Source of the DNA: Argentina anserina
Taxonomy: Eukaryota; Streptophyta; Magnoliopsida; Rosales; Rosaceae
Direction: 5' to 3'
DNA: 64,000 bases
Assembly (NCBI RefSeq): GCF_933775445.1
Contig: NC_065872.1
Span: 9,300,001 to 9,364,000, forward strand
How positions within the stretch are numbered: the first letter of the stretch is position 1; each line of letters begins with the position of its first letter. Positions 1 to 11,372 of the stretch are shown one piece after another. Made by a program: the position numbers and the translations under genes. Below the pieces are notes generated by a model. The model searched no databases, was not told the DNA's origin, and saw only the letters and a list, made by a program, of their open reading frames with translations.

Positions 1-759
1 TGACTTTGAGAGCAGAACGATTCAGAGAATGGAGCTATTGGTGTTGAGTACATTGGAGTGGAAGTTGGGTTTAATCACTCCTTTTCCTTATCTCCATAAC
101 TTCATCAATAAATTTTGCTGTGAATGTGAATCTAGACCAAAAGGACTAGTCTCTGGTGCCATAAGACTCATTGTTGGAATGACAAAAGGTAATCAGTGAT
201 ATTTGAACATTGATGGTAGTGATAGCCCTAATATAATCTAATGAATGTGCATTTATTGCATCTTATAAATCTGCTTTCTTTTATTGCAGAGATTGATTTA
301 ACAGATACTCGACCATCTATTATTGCAGCAGCTGCAATATTAGCACTAGATGATGGTCAATTGACTAAAAACCTTCTGGAGCTTAAGATGAGCTCCATCT
401 CATTCTGGCATTCTGAAGATCATGTGAGTGTGCTAGCTACTTCCCCATTTGTTCATTGAGATTATTGTTTGAGGACTTCAAAGTCGATAACTAAGTGGTA
501 ATTCATTTAAACTGATTTCAATCTCACATTGCCATTGCAACAGGATCATATATATTCCTGTTACAATCTTATGCAGAATATTTTGGAAAGGAAAGATAAG
601 ACACCACCCAAGTTTTCACTCTCTTCCTCTTATGTGTTACCAACACAGACAAGCACAATTGATGTGCTTGAAAACACAGTGGGCACAAAGAGAAGGCTTA
701 CCTTCAGTGACTCTGATGACCTCATCAGTTGCCCTACAAAGAAAATTCACATGCCATAG
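1..759 (+). CDS. CYCD5: D-type cyclin, 3' part (last three exons)
   Basis: Partial gene cut by the left window edge. Coding parts are 2-188, 290-423 and 544-759, stop TAG at 757-759; each border has GT..AG and the phases join. The first exon encodes the end of the cyclin box, with the typical D-cyclin stretch TIQRMELLVLSTLEWK followed by an ITPF motif; the second carries the C-terminal cyclin fold (DLTDTRPSIIAAAAILAL). The last exon is a short, poorly conserved tail ending KKIHMP. D-type cyclins bind CDKA and promote G1/S entry by phosphorylating the retinoblastoma-related protein; the LxCxE motif expected near the N-terminus lies outside the window. Assignment to the D5 group is from general resemblance and is less sure than the D-type call. 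Confidence 0.82.
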
Positions 760-3700
760 TTAGCAGGGTTTGTTCTTCTGCAGAAAAAAAATATTGATTT
801 GTGTTCATTGATTAGATTATAGAGTTCTTTACAAATGAGAAATGATTCTTGATATTAGGTGGGTTTTAGGTCTAATGAGAGTGTTATATTTACCAATTTT
901 TTGGTATATATGATGTGCAGTTTGGTGATTGGGATTCCAATTTCCAATACCAAGCTAAAGTTTTCAGTTGGTGAGTGGTGATAACCAAGAGAAAAGGGAA
1001 AGTAAATAAATAAAAGGGTATGAGCGCACTACTTTAGCCTATAGGAAGAAGTAAGAAGCTGACTGAGGTTCAAAGCCAATGAGAAGGGGAATGAGTTTGA
1101 AGGCCAAGAGAGTTTGCTTCAAGGCCATTGATGACACTTTTTCTATAAGTGATCTTTAGTAGTATTTGCTTTCACATAAATGCTACTATTGCTTGCCACA
1201 TCTTTTTTCAATTTGGTGTGTTTTTCTCCTTGCTGTTATTATTTTATTATGTCTATGTTTCATGAAAGAGAACATTTATTGATGTACTTATTCATCACTT
1301 GCAACCCTGCTTTTTATGGGGGGCTTGGGATGTTTCCTATCTGTCTTTCAAAAGGCTGAAAGCCATAAGGGAATGAAGAATTGTTTTTCTTTGATTTGAT
1401 ATATCTGTGAGTTGCATTTGGGGCCATATTGGAAAGTATACAAAGGTGAGTGTGATTATACTTGCTGGGAATTTTGTGTTTACCCTTTTGATGAGTGGAA
1501 AACTTCTTTGATGAATAGGAAACCCCAAACACTATTAAGGTTGCACTTTGGTTAGGAGTCCTTGAATGTGTCTTGAGATGAACAATTACATACCAAAGAG
1601 GTGTATATATTTTGTTCAAGTAGAGTATTCCACCACCAAAAACCAAAAGCTCCCACAATCCCCCATTAATATTTGAATAAAGGGCTAGGCTTGTAGGTTA
1701 TGAGTTGCTCAATTATGAATGAGGGACTGCATTTCCAGATTAATCAAGTGGGGGACTAGGAGAAATTTTCTAAACACACACACACACACACAATGGCCAT
1801 TGCTCTCATCAAGCAAATGCAAATGCATCCTGCTGATATTTTCTGGGTACCATTTCACTGACGTATGTAGGTCCCAAATAACCAATCATCATGAACATAG
1901 TGACCCTTAATTTTTGGGGTGGGGCGGTGGAATTGGGGCATGAGATTCATGGCAAATGGTGTCAGAAGGCTCCACTCATACACATACCTTCTTAGGGTTT
2001 CATAGGCTTAGTCTGGCATATACCACAATTGCATTGTATTCTAGCCTGAAACTGGTAACTAATCGTTCCAGAATAGTGAATATGAATGTGAAATCATGAA
2101 TATGTTATGGTAGTATGTGTAAGTATTCTTTTCTTTTCTCAGGAGCCAAAAGACCCACTCTTAACTGCTCCCTGGTCGTAAAGCTATAAAGATTATTGTA
2201 CATACAAAGGCTGGTGGATGATGAACAAGGACAGAGTCACAGACTCATCTAGCCTTAGGTACAAGAAGAGAATCAACATAGATGGCTAGGACTGGTTTTG
2301 TCTATTATTGTTTTCACTTTTGGTGCTTCCATTTAATCTTATGTTGAATCCAGTTCACCTTCAGTCAGTAATTGAAAGGCTTCAGTTAAGTCTAGAGGAG
2401 AATCATTTTCTATCTGGCTAGCTGTTCTTTCAGATGGTTGATGATACACTTTGTAGATTTGTAAATATACATTCCATGTTTGCAGAAATGCACTCTAGGA
2501 TGCTTTGATCCAACCCCATAGCAAAAAAGATGAACCCAATTAGTGTTCCATGACTTCCATCACTCTATTGCCCCATCTAAGGGTACAAGCTCCTTGACCC
2601 CAAGGATTGGAGTGTTAGTGCCTCAAAAAGTATTGTAGCATGAGTGGGACTGCTGCAACTCTTTTTAATGGTCACCTTATAGCTGGTTATCAAATATTAA
2701 TCACTGATGCACAAAACTTTACTAACACAAGGAGCCCCAGTGAGATTAGACTGTTTGGAGCTCAGAAACAACCATAATGAATTAGCGGAAGAATGACGAG
2801 GAAGTTTCTATGCAATGTAGAATTGAGGATATCTTTAAAATCTTAAGTTTTAAACCCCAATGCTTTGCAAAATATTTAAAGCATAATAAGTTAATCACCC
2901 CTACCCTATCCCCATTCAAGGAGGCAATGTCCTCATCCAAACGAAAGATGGGTACCTTACTTAGAGTATATGAATGAGTGAGTTAACTCACAAGCTATTA
3001 AATATTTAGTTATCAAAAAATCCATCAGAAATGAGTTTTTATCTCAGTCCAAGTGAAAGATGCCCAGCGGGTAGTAACTCCGGCCCAATATTTCAAGCCC
3101 ATTATTTTCAGCGCCAACTATTTGAAATTGTAAACATAAAAAGCCGGTAGCCACACTAAGTCCCAGTTTGGTCTCGAAGTGTTATTGAAAAAATCTGCAT
3201 TTTGTAGATTTTAATTAATAACAACTTCTAAAAGTTTTATTTCACAGTTTTCATAATTTGTCTAAAAGTTGTATTGGAGTTTATGAACTTACAAAATAAG
3301 TTAATTTATCAAACACTTAATCAGATTATTTAATAATTTAAACCCATAATCTGGACTAAACTCGGGCCAACCTCAGCCTAAGTGGGCTAGAAGATGATTT
3401 GATTACATATTTAAATTGTTGAAAGAAAACCTTGATCAGCATAGGCATTTGCATGTTTGAGTGGGATCGATGCAACCTCTACGGTTCTAGGCTTTGTATG
3501 CCTTTCGGGGACTAAGCGTTAGAAAATGGGGGTGAAATTGATTAACTTTGCGGCAACATAGAAACCAACGGATCAAGAGAGTAGGAACGGAGATGGAACC
3601 CAGCAAAATACTGCGTTCGTAATTCTAGTTTCTAAGGATCGATCAAGAACTTATCTGATGCATCGTCTGCTTGAATCTGGACGAGTGAAAGAAAGTGACC

Positions 3701-3976
3701 ACTGAACAATCAATATGTGAATATGAATATCTGATGATGTCCTTTGAACAGCCAAGTACTTCCTAACTTCTTAGACATTGATTCGTTATGGATCCAAAGA
3801 AAATCACTGCCAAATTGAGGTTTTGTGAACTTGGAATGTAATTTAAATCTCAATATCACTTGGGGAAACACGAATCCATTTTGTACCGAGGAAAGAAGAC
3901 ATATTAAGATAATAATGATTGATACCCTGGTAGCTCCAGCATCACAAATGTGATTGTAAACACTAAAAAAATAATG
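760..3976. other. Intergenic, no gene seen
   Basis: About 3.2 kb between the cyclin stop and the 3' end of the RPW8-HMA gene. It holds the cyclin 3' UTR and AT-rich DNA with a short (AC)n tract near 1777-1791. No open frame resembles a protein family I know, and no terminal repeats or tRNA-like folds were seen. Confidence 0.5.
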
Positions 3977-5295
3977 TCACCGAGGTATAATAGGCTTGAA
4001 CCACTTGCAGATCTTGATATACTTTGATTTTCGTCCAATTGGATCAGTTGGCTTTCTCTCAGATTTTACTGGCTCCACTAGTAGTATTTCGGCATAGTAA
4101 TGCTTCCTTAATTTCGTGACCAAGCCAACGACATCAAATCCGTCCCCAATCACCTCTATTTGGTCCATGTCTCTTTTTATCGACGAACTGTAAACACCTG
4201 TTCAATTGAATCACGAATTTCTTTAGTTTTTCTTGGTCTAAAATCACAAATTAATCAATTCAAAATAGGTATATGCAAGCAGCTCATATTCTCTCTGTTT
4301 TAATGGGAATGCAGACTTCAAAATCTTTGATTGAGGGGTGAGGCATACCATGGATACCTACTACAAGCTTCAAAGCTTTGCTTCTGCTTCTTTCAGAGTC
4401 AAGTGACACTTTCACAACAATTCTTTTCACCATCTGGTATGAAGTTGTCACTAGTTGTCCGCCGTTAATCTCCAGTTGATTGTCAGAACCTCTGTAGTTT
4501 GAGCTTTCTAGAGGAGAAGGAAGGTGACCACTTGAGCTTCCAACTTCTGAATGTGGAAAGTCATTACAGTCGTTTGGTAAACACACTTCAGGGATGACTG
4601 ATGAGGCATATTATATTTGGAAGATCAACTACTCCAAAATGGGAAACTTTTGCTCTACAAACAAATAGAATACAGGAAGGAAGTTCCAAAATTTAGAAGT
4701 TACCTTGTATCTCACCCTTACCATGGAATTGCTGAAGATCTGTGCTAGTCGATGCGATGTTCCTTACTGAATCCAAGGTCAGTATGTGATGGAGTGCTTC
4801 CTGTGGTGCAATATTTAGCAGTCCTGTAGTTGAGAGCAAGCTCCCATATCCATCCCTGCAAGGTTCCTGATGCAAAGTCAGTCTAATTAGCAAGATCTGC
4901 ATCATGTGTCGGGTTTCCTTCACGTCTCTTATCGACTGCATCTTCAGCCTCTTTTCCAATATACTTAGTGACCTATTCAGGCCAGCAAGTTGACTGATGT
5001 ACAGAGAATCTATCCGATTCCATAGACAAGCATCAGAGAGTTCACTGATGATTCTTACTCCCTTGTTCAGTTCTTCTTCAAGAGCTTTCACATCCTCGTT
5101 CCGGAGACCCATTGCCTCGTTATGCCTCCCTATCTGTTGGATGACTTCTAGATCGAAAGACTCTAGAGTCAACTCGAGAGCTTCGAGTTGAGCTCTGAAC
5201 TTTGTAGTCCTGCCCCTCAGTTTCTTGACGCCTTCATACAGCGCTGTGAATACAGTTCCTATTCCAGCCCCGATAAACCACCCAGCCACTTCCAT
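3977..5295 (-). CDS. RPW8-domain protein fused to a degenerate HMA domain
   Basis: Three exons: 5295-4704, 4597 (or 4585)-4349 and 4197-3977, giving about 353 or 349 aa. Two tandem acceptors 12 bp apart at the second exon keep the frame. Residues 1-150 match the RPW8 fold: an N-terminal hydrophobic segment (AGWFIGAGIGTVFTALYEGV) followed by long amphipathic helices, as in the RPW8 mildew-resistance proteins and the CC-R domains of ADR1/NRG1. Residues from about 252 to 325 match the plant HMA (heavy-metal-associated) fold: RIVVKVSLDSERSRSKAL, then IEVIGDGFDVVGLVTKLRK and AEILLVEPV. The CxxC metal site is replaced (SERS), so metal binding is unlikely. The linker is Ser/Gly-rich. Splicing with donor 4348 and acceptor 4198 restores the HMA core across the intron. 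RPW8 proteins act at membranes in defence; a decoy or guard role for the HMA part is inference. A cDNA is needed to settle the exon joins. Confidence 0.75.
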
Positions 5296-5499
5296 TCTTA
5301 CACCAAAAGACCAGAAAACTCAGAGGTCACCTACTAGCCGATTACTGATACTTGATCCGGGTGTAGGTGTGGGTGTGGTTTCGGCATGTATATTTGTAAG
5401 GGATCGGAAGGCTTAGGCAGTTGTAAATGAACAAACTTCCTAGCAATTTCTACTCGGAAATAAGAAAGCACTGAAATGATTTTTAAAACTAGTACGCGG

Positions 5500-6666
5500 T
5501 TTCCTTTGTCAATGTCGGCTGGTTCATGCTAATCTTATGGGGCTCGTGCAACGTCTTACGGGGAACGCACTTCTGTTTAAGTTGTGGGAGTATCGGGCAC
5601 TTATTTGTGAGTGAAGGCTGGGAAGACAAAGTTGATGACACTATCCGTATCGAGCTTTAAGAGAGTGGAGTAAGAGAAAAAGTGGGGGAGTCCCAAGTGC
5701 TACAAGAGAAGTAGCGAAAGAGAGATTACTATGATCAGGCAAGAGGCCAAGAATGAAAAGGGGTGAATCAAGGCAGACTAGCTCACAAATGACGACCGAG
5801 AGAGTGTCGGGTGCTCATGCCACACCAGAATTGTAAGTCCCAAGGTGGGACAAGTTGAGAATGAAAAGGGGACTCTAGATAGTTGCGCGTGTGCAGAGGG
5901 TCCAAGACTTATATGCTAGTCGGAAGACTTCCAAGAAGGCAAATGCGTGTATGCTGGATGTCTTGCCTTGATGATGGTGCAAATCCCAAGCGAGGAGCTT
6001 AAGAAGCAAAGCCGGAAATGCTATCAAGGAAGCCGGCATAATCAGTAGAGCAATGAGAAAGGCGTGCGAGGGTGGAATGATAAACTCTAGATGGCTTATG
6101 CAAGAGTGAATGTTGAAGGTTGTCTTTGGCCAAGTTCACAACTGGGCACAAGTAGGTTGTGAAGACATTGTCATTTGCCAAGTTCACGAATGGGCGTGAG
6201 AATGTTATGACAAAGGCGTGTCATTTGCCAAGTTCATGAGTGGGCGCGAGAAGGTTGTGACAAGTCATGCACTAGCCAAGTTCATAGGTAGGCACGAGAA
6301 GGTCGTCACGAGATGTGATTCCAAGATTGGAAGGACAACATTAATTGAATCAAGTATGATTTTATGCAAGCCTATAAAGCAGTGTGAAGCAGACAAGAGT
6401 TGCACGTCAATGAAGGACATTGACATTAAGTGGGGGAGGATGTCACGCGCTGCACTCAAGGTTAGTGCAGGCGTCTGTCAATGAAGGGCATTGACATTGT
6501 AAGCGGGGGAGGGTGTCACGAGCTGTACAAATGGTTGTGCCATCATGACACTTCTTAGGGGCTATGCCGAAGAGAGAGTGTCAAACGACAAGCATGCGGG
6601 CTAATTAGTGGCATGTCCAAGTGGCAGTTTTGTAATTAAGATGAACTTCTAAGTTCCAGACACTTA
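5500..6666. repeat. Decayed repeat region upstream of the RPW8-HMA gene
   Basis: GC-richer than its surroundings, without introns or recognisable protein, and rich in GAGAATGAAAAGG-like phrases. It resembles the non-coding body of an old retroelement, but no LTR pair, primer site or polymerase frame was found. It appears to continue after the Harbinger-like insertion at 9086, since the two flanks join at the TTA target site. Confidence 0.35.
6126..6315. repeat. About four degenerate ~50-bp tandem repeats
   Basis: Four copies of a unit with the core GCCAAGTTCA, then GGGC(G/A)(C/T)GAGAAGGTTGTGA, begin near 6126, 6174, 6224 and 6273. The copies differ by substitutions and small indels. They lie inside the decayed repeat region. 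The open frame across them (6218-6484) only reflects the repetition and is not called as a gene. Confidence 0.6.
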
Positions 6667-7224
6667 GAGTATCTCCAATAAAGATGTTAAATTTTTGTGT
6701 CTAATTCAAATTTTGACAACATGGCAAATTTAAATCTTGCAAATTAGACTAATCTCACCTCCAATGGAAATGTCAGATTTCAAACTTAAACAAGCATTAA
6801 AAAAACTTTGAATCTAAATACAATAGAGCTGCAAATTGGAATGAAGCTAATCATCTTTAAACTGAACCAAACTTAGGAATAGATAGAGTATGTACATTAC
6901 ATAATGCAGTAAATTTAACAAAATACATTACATAGAGGACAACTGAATAGAACAACACTATAACTCATCTCTAATGTGATTACAACCTTTAAAAAAGAAC
7001 ATAAATCATTGGCCCAAAAGACTGCTCATACCTCACCAAAAGCTTCATAAGTTATAACATCAATTTTATAAGAGAAATATTAAGCATTGCAACCAAAGAG
7101 TGACCACCCTAAAATTACAGAACACTTATACATCATATGCCACCTTGCAAAATCTTAATTTGCAGATTGGAATAATATGACATTTGCTCATGATTCATAA
7201 CAAATGTATCCATAAACAAGTAAG

Positions 7225-7480
7225 CAAATTTGTCAACCACATTTTTTGATCACCCTCATGCCCACTCACCTAGATGAAAGTCACGTGTCTTTTTTACTTA
7301 CTATAGTTATACCATAGTTAACTCTTAAATTTCTTAAATTAATTATTGATTTATTTTTATCATGTGTTATTAATTTATATATATAACCATAGTTATACCA
7401 TAGTTAATCTATGACACATGGCTTTTATCTAGGTGGGTGGACATGACGTTGGTCAAAAAAGGTGGTTGGCAAATTTGTTT
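7225..7480. mobile_element. Nested MITE with long inverted ends
   Basis: The left arm (GCAAATTTGTCAACCAC, then CACTCACCTAGAT and CACGTGTC) reappears inverted on the right (GACACATGGC, ATCTAGGTGGGTGG, GTGGTTGGCAAATTTG). The arms run for most of the 256 bp, around a short AT-rich centre with two copies of CATAGTTATACCATAGTTAA. It would fold into a long hairpin. The target duplication was not resolved. Confidence 0.6.
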
Positions 7481-7890
7481 CCCATAAACATAATTCTCTT
7501 TCTCTCTCCATATATTGCATTCCATATCAGTAAGTGTATATTTGACTAATTCCATAGATGACTTAATCTCAAAATTAAAATTTAAAACTAGTAATGAATT
7601 TCATATTAGTAAGTACATATTTAACTTATACCATATATGACTTGATCTCAAAATTAAAAAAAAAAACAGTAATGCATTCCATATCAAAATCTCTACATCC
7701 AATGCAACACTAGAGATACATAAGCATTTGGTGATGTAGCTAACCCTCACCTTTGCCTTACATCAATTTCCTAGTCATCAAAGAAGAAACCGATTTAAAT
7801 TGATATATGTGTAAAATGTGCAAAGTAAGGAATAAAAAAAATCAGGAAAAAAGGACATTGTTTATATAAGCAAGTATATATATATATATA

Positions 7891-8380
7891 TAGTCCCTAT
7901 CCAGAGTGAAGTTTTAATTTTGGCACACTTTTCGGTCAAATTTTTTCACCATAAGCGTTTCAATATTTAGGTATGCTATTCAAGATTATCTCTATAAAAT
8001 TCCATCTACTTCGGATATCATTAAGGTATTAAAATTAGATTAAATCAATAAATGAATTAAAACTGTTCAACGTGAACCGTTTGTGTAATTCTCAATTTAA
8101 AATTCAATTTTTAAATTGAAATAGAAATAAAAAAAATCTGCATTTCATTTCAAAAATTTCTTGGGTTTTAGAGTAGTAATATAGTTTATGAATTATATAT
8201 ATTTAAGAATTTTGAAAGATCAAACCATTGTCAAATTGGATGAAACTTTGTAGACATGATCTTGAATAACATACCTAAATATTGAATCACTTATGGTGAA
8301 AAAATTTGACCGAAAAGTGTGCCAAAATTGGAACTTCACTCTGTAATTTCAGAGTGAAACTTCACTCTAGATAGAGACTG

Positions 8381-8382
<2 letters not shown>
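7891..8382. mobile_element. Nested MITE with ~100-bp inverted repeats in a TA tract
   Basis: The left arm starts AGTCCCTATCCAGAGTGAAG and continues with TTTTGGCACACTTTTCGGTC and CACCATAAGCG. The same series appears inverted at the right end, where an extra ~30 bp near 8340-8365 repeats the AGAGTGAA motif. Both ends abut (TA)n tracts, which fits insertion at a TA target or into a TA microsatellite. It has no coding capacity. Confidence 0.65.
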
Positions 8383-8411
<29 letters not shown>

Positions 8412-9085
8412 GTAATATGTATGAACTATGAAACGTCTTTACTTCAATAGCTAATGATAAATCCTACCCTCCGATTATTCATATACAAACAACATAGAAC
8501 ATGGACAGAAAGGATTAAACTTGTCAATCTAAATTGTTTGTAGTAACAATACAGAACATACATACCAAAACAAAGAACCCGAAAAATCCAACCAACTCTG
8601 TTATTGAGTATACCCATGATTCAAAACAAACAAAACATAAAACCAATGACCCAAATTTCAGTTCTCCCAAGCCAAATAGCAAAAAACCCAGAATGCTCTT
8701 GTAGATATAAACATAATCAATTTTCTAAGGAAAATCTTTTACAACACAGATTATAAAGAGAATACTCTTTAAGATAAACCTGGGTTCTTTGATCAGCCAC
8801 CGGAAGGTTAAAGAAGCTCTCTCTGGTGCGACGGGGGGGGGGGATTGTTTGGAGCAGAGAGCGATAGAGAGAAGGTTGATCGAAGAAAAAGAGAAACTGA
8901 GAAAGAGAAAGAGCGAATAAAAAAAGAATTGGCATAAGCTTTTTGCTATGTCAAATTTGACAGAGCCGGGGGGCTATGTCAAATCCAGTTGTAATTGAAT
9001 AATGGGTTGGAGGGTTCTCTATGTGACAAAATAGAGTTGTTGGGCTGACATGTCCAAAATAACTAATGAATTTGAGATGCTCTTA

Positions 9086-10630
9086 GGCTCGAAATTTGGG
9101 AAAAGTCTGAACACGAAAAATGTCAGGGACGTCGAAAAGAGTTCAATGAACTTGACAACATATTCTTAGAAGCTTGTATGAATTAATTATGAAAGTTGAA
9201 TCTCCTTGGATATTTGATGTTTCCTCCTGCCAAGTTTAGTTTTCTCTAATATGCTCTATAGGGGGGTACCTGGTGTCTGACTCTCCACCACCCTCGGTGT
9301 CAGCCTTATGAGGCACTAAGCGAGTCACTCCTGGGGGATCTTGGGGAACCTAGGAGCCGGGCGGATGTCGCCAAAGAGGGGCGGCATGCGTTTCCATGTG
9401 TCAGGATTTCTCATGGACAATATCAGTCGGCATGCCGATATTGCAGGTCCATGCAGGTGGCGAAGTTCGTACGTGGGCGATCCTTATGCCATCGGCATGG
9501 GCGAATGCGTGGGCTTAAGGAAGATATGTCGGAACCCCGTGTTGCGCAATGGCCACGGAGCACAATGACGATGCATAGGTTAGGGGTTCAACCTTGTTCA
9601 TATGAAAGAGTTGACAGCAAACCCAGAAGAACGACACCGTGCTAGAAGGAACGAAGCCTATAGTGGGTATATGCGGGCAAGTGACATATGAAAGAGTATG
9701 CTGGCGAGTTGGATACGTTGTCAGAATGATAGGTGGGAGGTGAGCTGTGAAGGCGAGCCTCACCCAACAAGTTAACACCCAGGGGCAAAGTTGCCCATAT
9801 GAATACCCCATTGGTGAGGGGTTGACAAGGGATGCCTATATGCCGAGTGAGCATGATGATGGATGCTCAGAAAGCAAGTAAGGTGCGCATGCTTCCAAGG
9901 GACGGTCAGATAGAAGGAAGCGAGGACCATCAAGGTCTCGGCCTACTGTCATGCCGCTTTCTATGAGGTGCAAGGTGCACGCTGGTCAGTAAGGGGTTGA
10001 CACTAGCCAGGATGGCATGGAAACCTATCGGTTGGGCGAGTGTCATGGGATTACCGTGACACAAGAAAGCGATCGGTAAGTCATAAGTTCTGAGAGTCAT
10101 GTGTGAGTAGCTTTCGTTGGTGGAACCTCACAAGCAACGAATGTATGTGAGAATGATCGGAATGACACGGGAGGCGTACAAGTAAGAAAGAAAGTTAGCA
10201 TCGTAGTTGCATGTTGAGTTAGGCTGGCCTTGGTTAAGAGTAATCTTGGCGCCGCACGGGTCATATTCCGATGCATAGTAATTCAACCCGTGACACTCTG
10301 CTAAGGTTTCTCCCTAGCCGTCAAAGTGATCAAACTTTCTCGATGCTGGCTTGAGTGGCTTCTCTATGGCTGGTGGTGATGCTGGACTTCAAGCCTAGAG
10401 TTCCATTGCGGCGTGGCTCTTGGATGGAGGGTGACCGCGTCAGTATAGCAATGTTGGATAGGTATCTCGATAACGATCGTACGAGAAAGGCATCAAAGAT
10501 GCTTTCCAACTCGATGACGACCTTGGTGTTCTCGTCGAAGGTCAGATCTATGCCTCCCAGAAACCAATCTGGGTCAAGGGTGACTGATTGTAGCGGCGGG
10601 AAGGTTCCTTTTCCTTAGATCGGGTATGCA
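9086..10630. repeat. Decayed repeat region, continued
   Basis: Continuation of the GC-richer region interrupted by the element at 6667-9082. Open frames here, such as 9341-9568 and 10355-10618, match no family I recognise, have no splice support and are not called. Probably an old retroelement body. The last 8 bp are the target copy of the hAT element that follows. Confidence 0.3.
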
Positions 10631-11364
10631 TAGGGTTGCAAGTATGCTCGAGCTGCTCGTATTCAACTCATGTTTGGCTCGATTTTAGTTCGTTCGGCTC
10701 GAACTCGTAAAGCTAAATGGGCCAACCTTAAGCTCAATATTAAGCCCAACTTTGAAAATGAGCTGAGCTTGAACAACAAGTATTCGGCTCATTCGACTTG
10801 TTTAGCTCGCGAGCTAGCTTGAACTCGTTAAAAGCTCAGCTCATTTATTAAGCTTGACTTAATAACTTTTGTAATATATATAGAGTATAATTTTTTATAT
10901 GAGAAATAATATTATAAATTTATTATAAATAATAATTAAATGAACCCAAATCTTATTGTACACTATATAAATAGTGTTTACTAGGAGCCATAATTCGATC
11001 AATTCCATAAATTTTTCACCACCCCAAATGGCCAAACCCTAAAGAAACAAACAACTCATATCGTCAATTCGTCATGGAGCCACAAGCAGGTACTCCACTA
11101 TTCTCTTCTTTTTTAATTAAAATAGATTTTATAAGATGCTATGACATCAAATTTTGAATTTTATTTTGAATTTCTTGATAATATTAATTTCAAATGATTC
11201 AGGTCGGCCCGAGCCCAACTCGAGCTTTTTCAAGCCGAGCCGAGCTTGAACATGAAGGAAAAAAAATCGAATTTTAACCCGGCTCGAACTTGATCGAATG
11301 AAAACGTACAAGCCAAACATAAACAACCCAGTACTCGGTTCGGCTCGACCCATTTACTCCCCTA
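10631..11364. mobile_element. hAT-type non-autonomous transposon, 734 bp
   Basis: Flanked by a perfect 8-bp duplication, GGTATGCA, at 10623-10630 and 11365-11372. The ends start TAGGG and finish CCCCTA. The inner ends are rich in GCTCG/CGAGC words (CTCGAGCTGCTCG on the left, CGGTTCGGCTCGACC on the right) and are partly inverted, with an AT-rich centre. An 8-bp target and short ends of this kind are typical of hAT elements. There is no transposase frame. Confidence 0.75.
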
Positions 11365-11372
11365 GGTATGCA

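Larger units (their letters stand above)
6667..9082. mobile_element. PIF/Harbinger-like DNA transposon, non-autonomous
   Basis: A 2416-bp element. The left end is GAGTATCTCCAAT and the right end is ATTTGAGATGCTC, inverted repeats that match at 11 of 13 bases. It is flanked by TTA on both sides (6664-6666 and 9083-9085), the 3-bp TWA target typical of PIF/Harbinger elements. No transposase frame survives. Near the right end, a pyrimidine-rich stretch read on the minus strand looks like an old transposon leader. Two further elements are nested inside (7225-7480 and 7891-8382). Confidence 0.65.

Noticed and set aside
6218..6484. 88-codon frame over the 50-bp repeats
   Set aside because: The frame exists because the repeat unit is open in one phase; no family match and no start context.
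9341..9854. Overlapping frames on both strands in the GC-rich repeat
   Set aside because: GC-rich DNA has few stops by chance; no domain or splice support.
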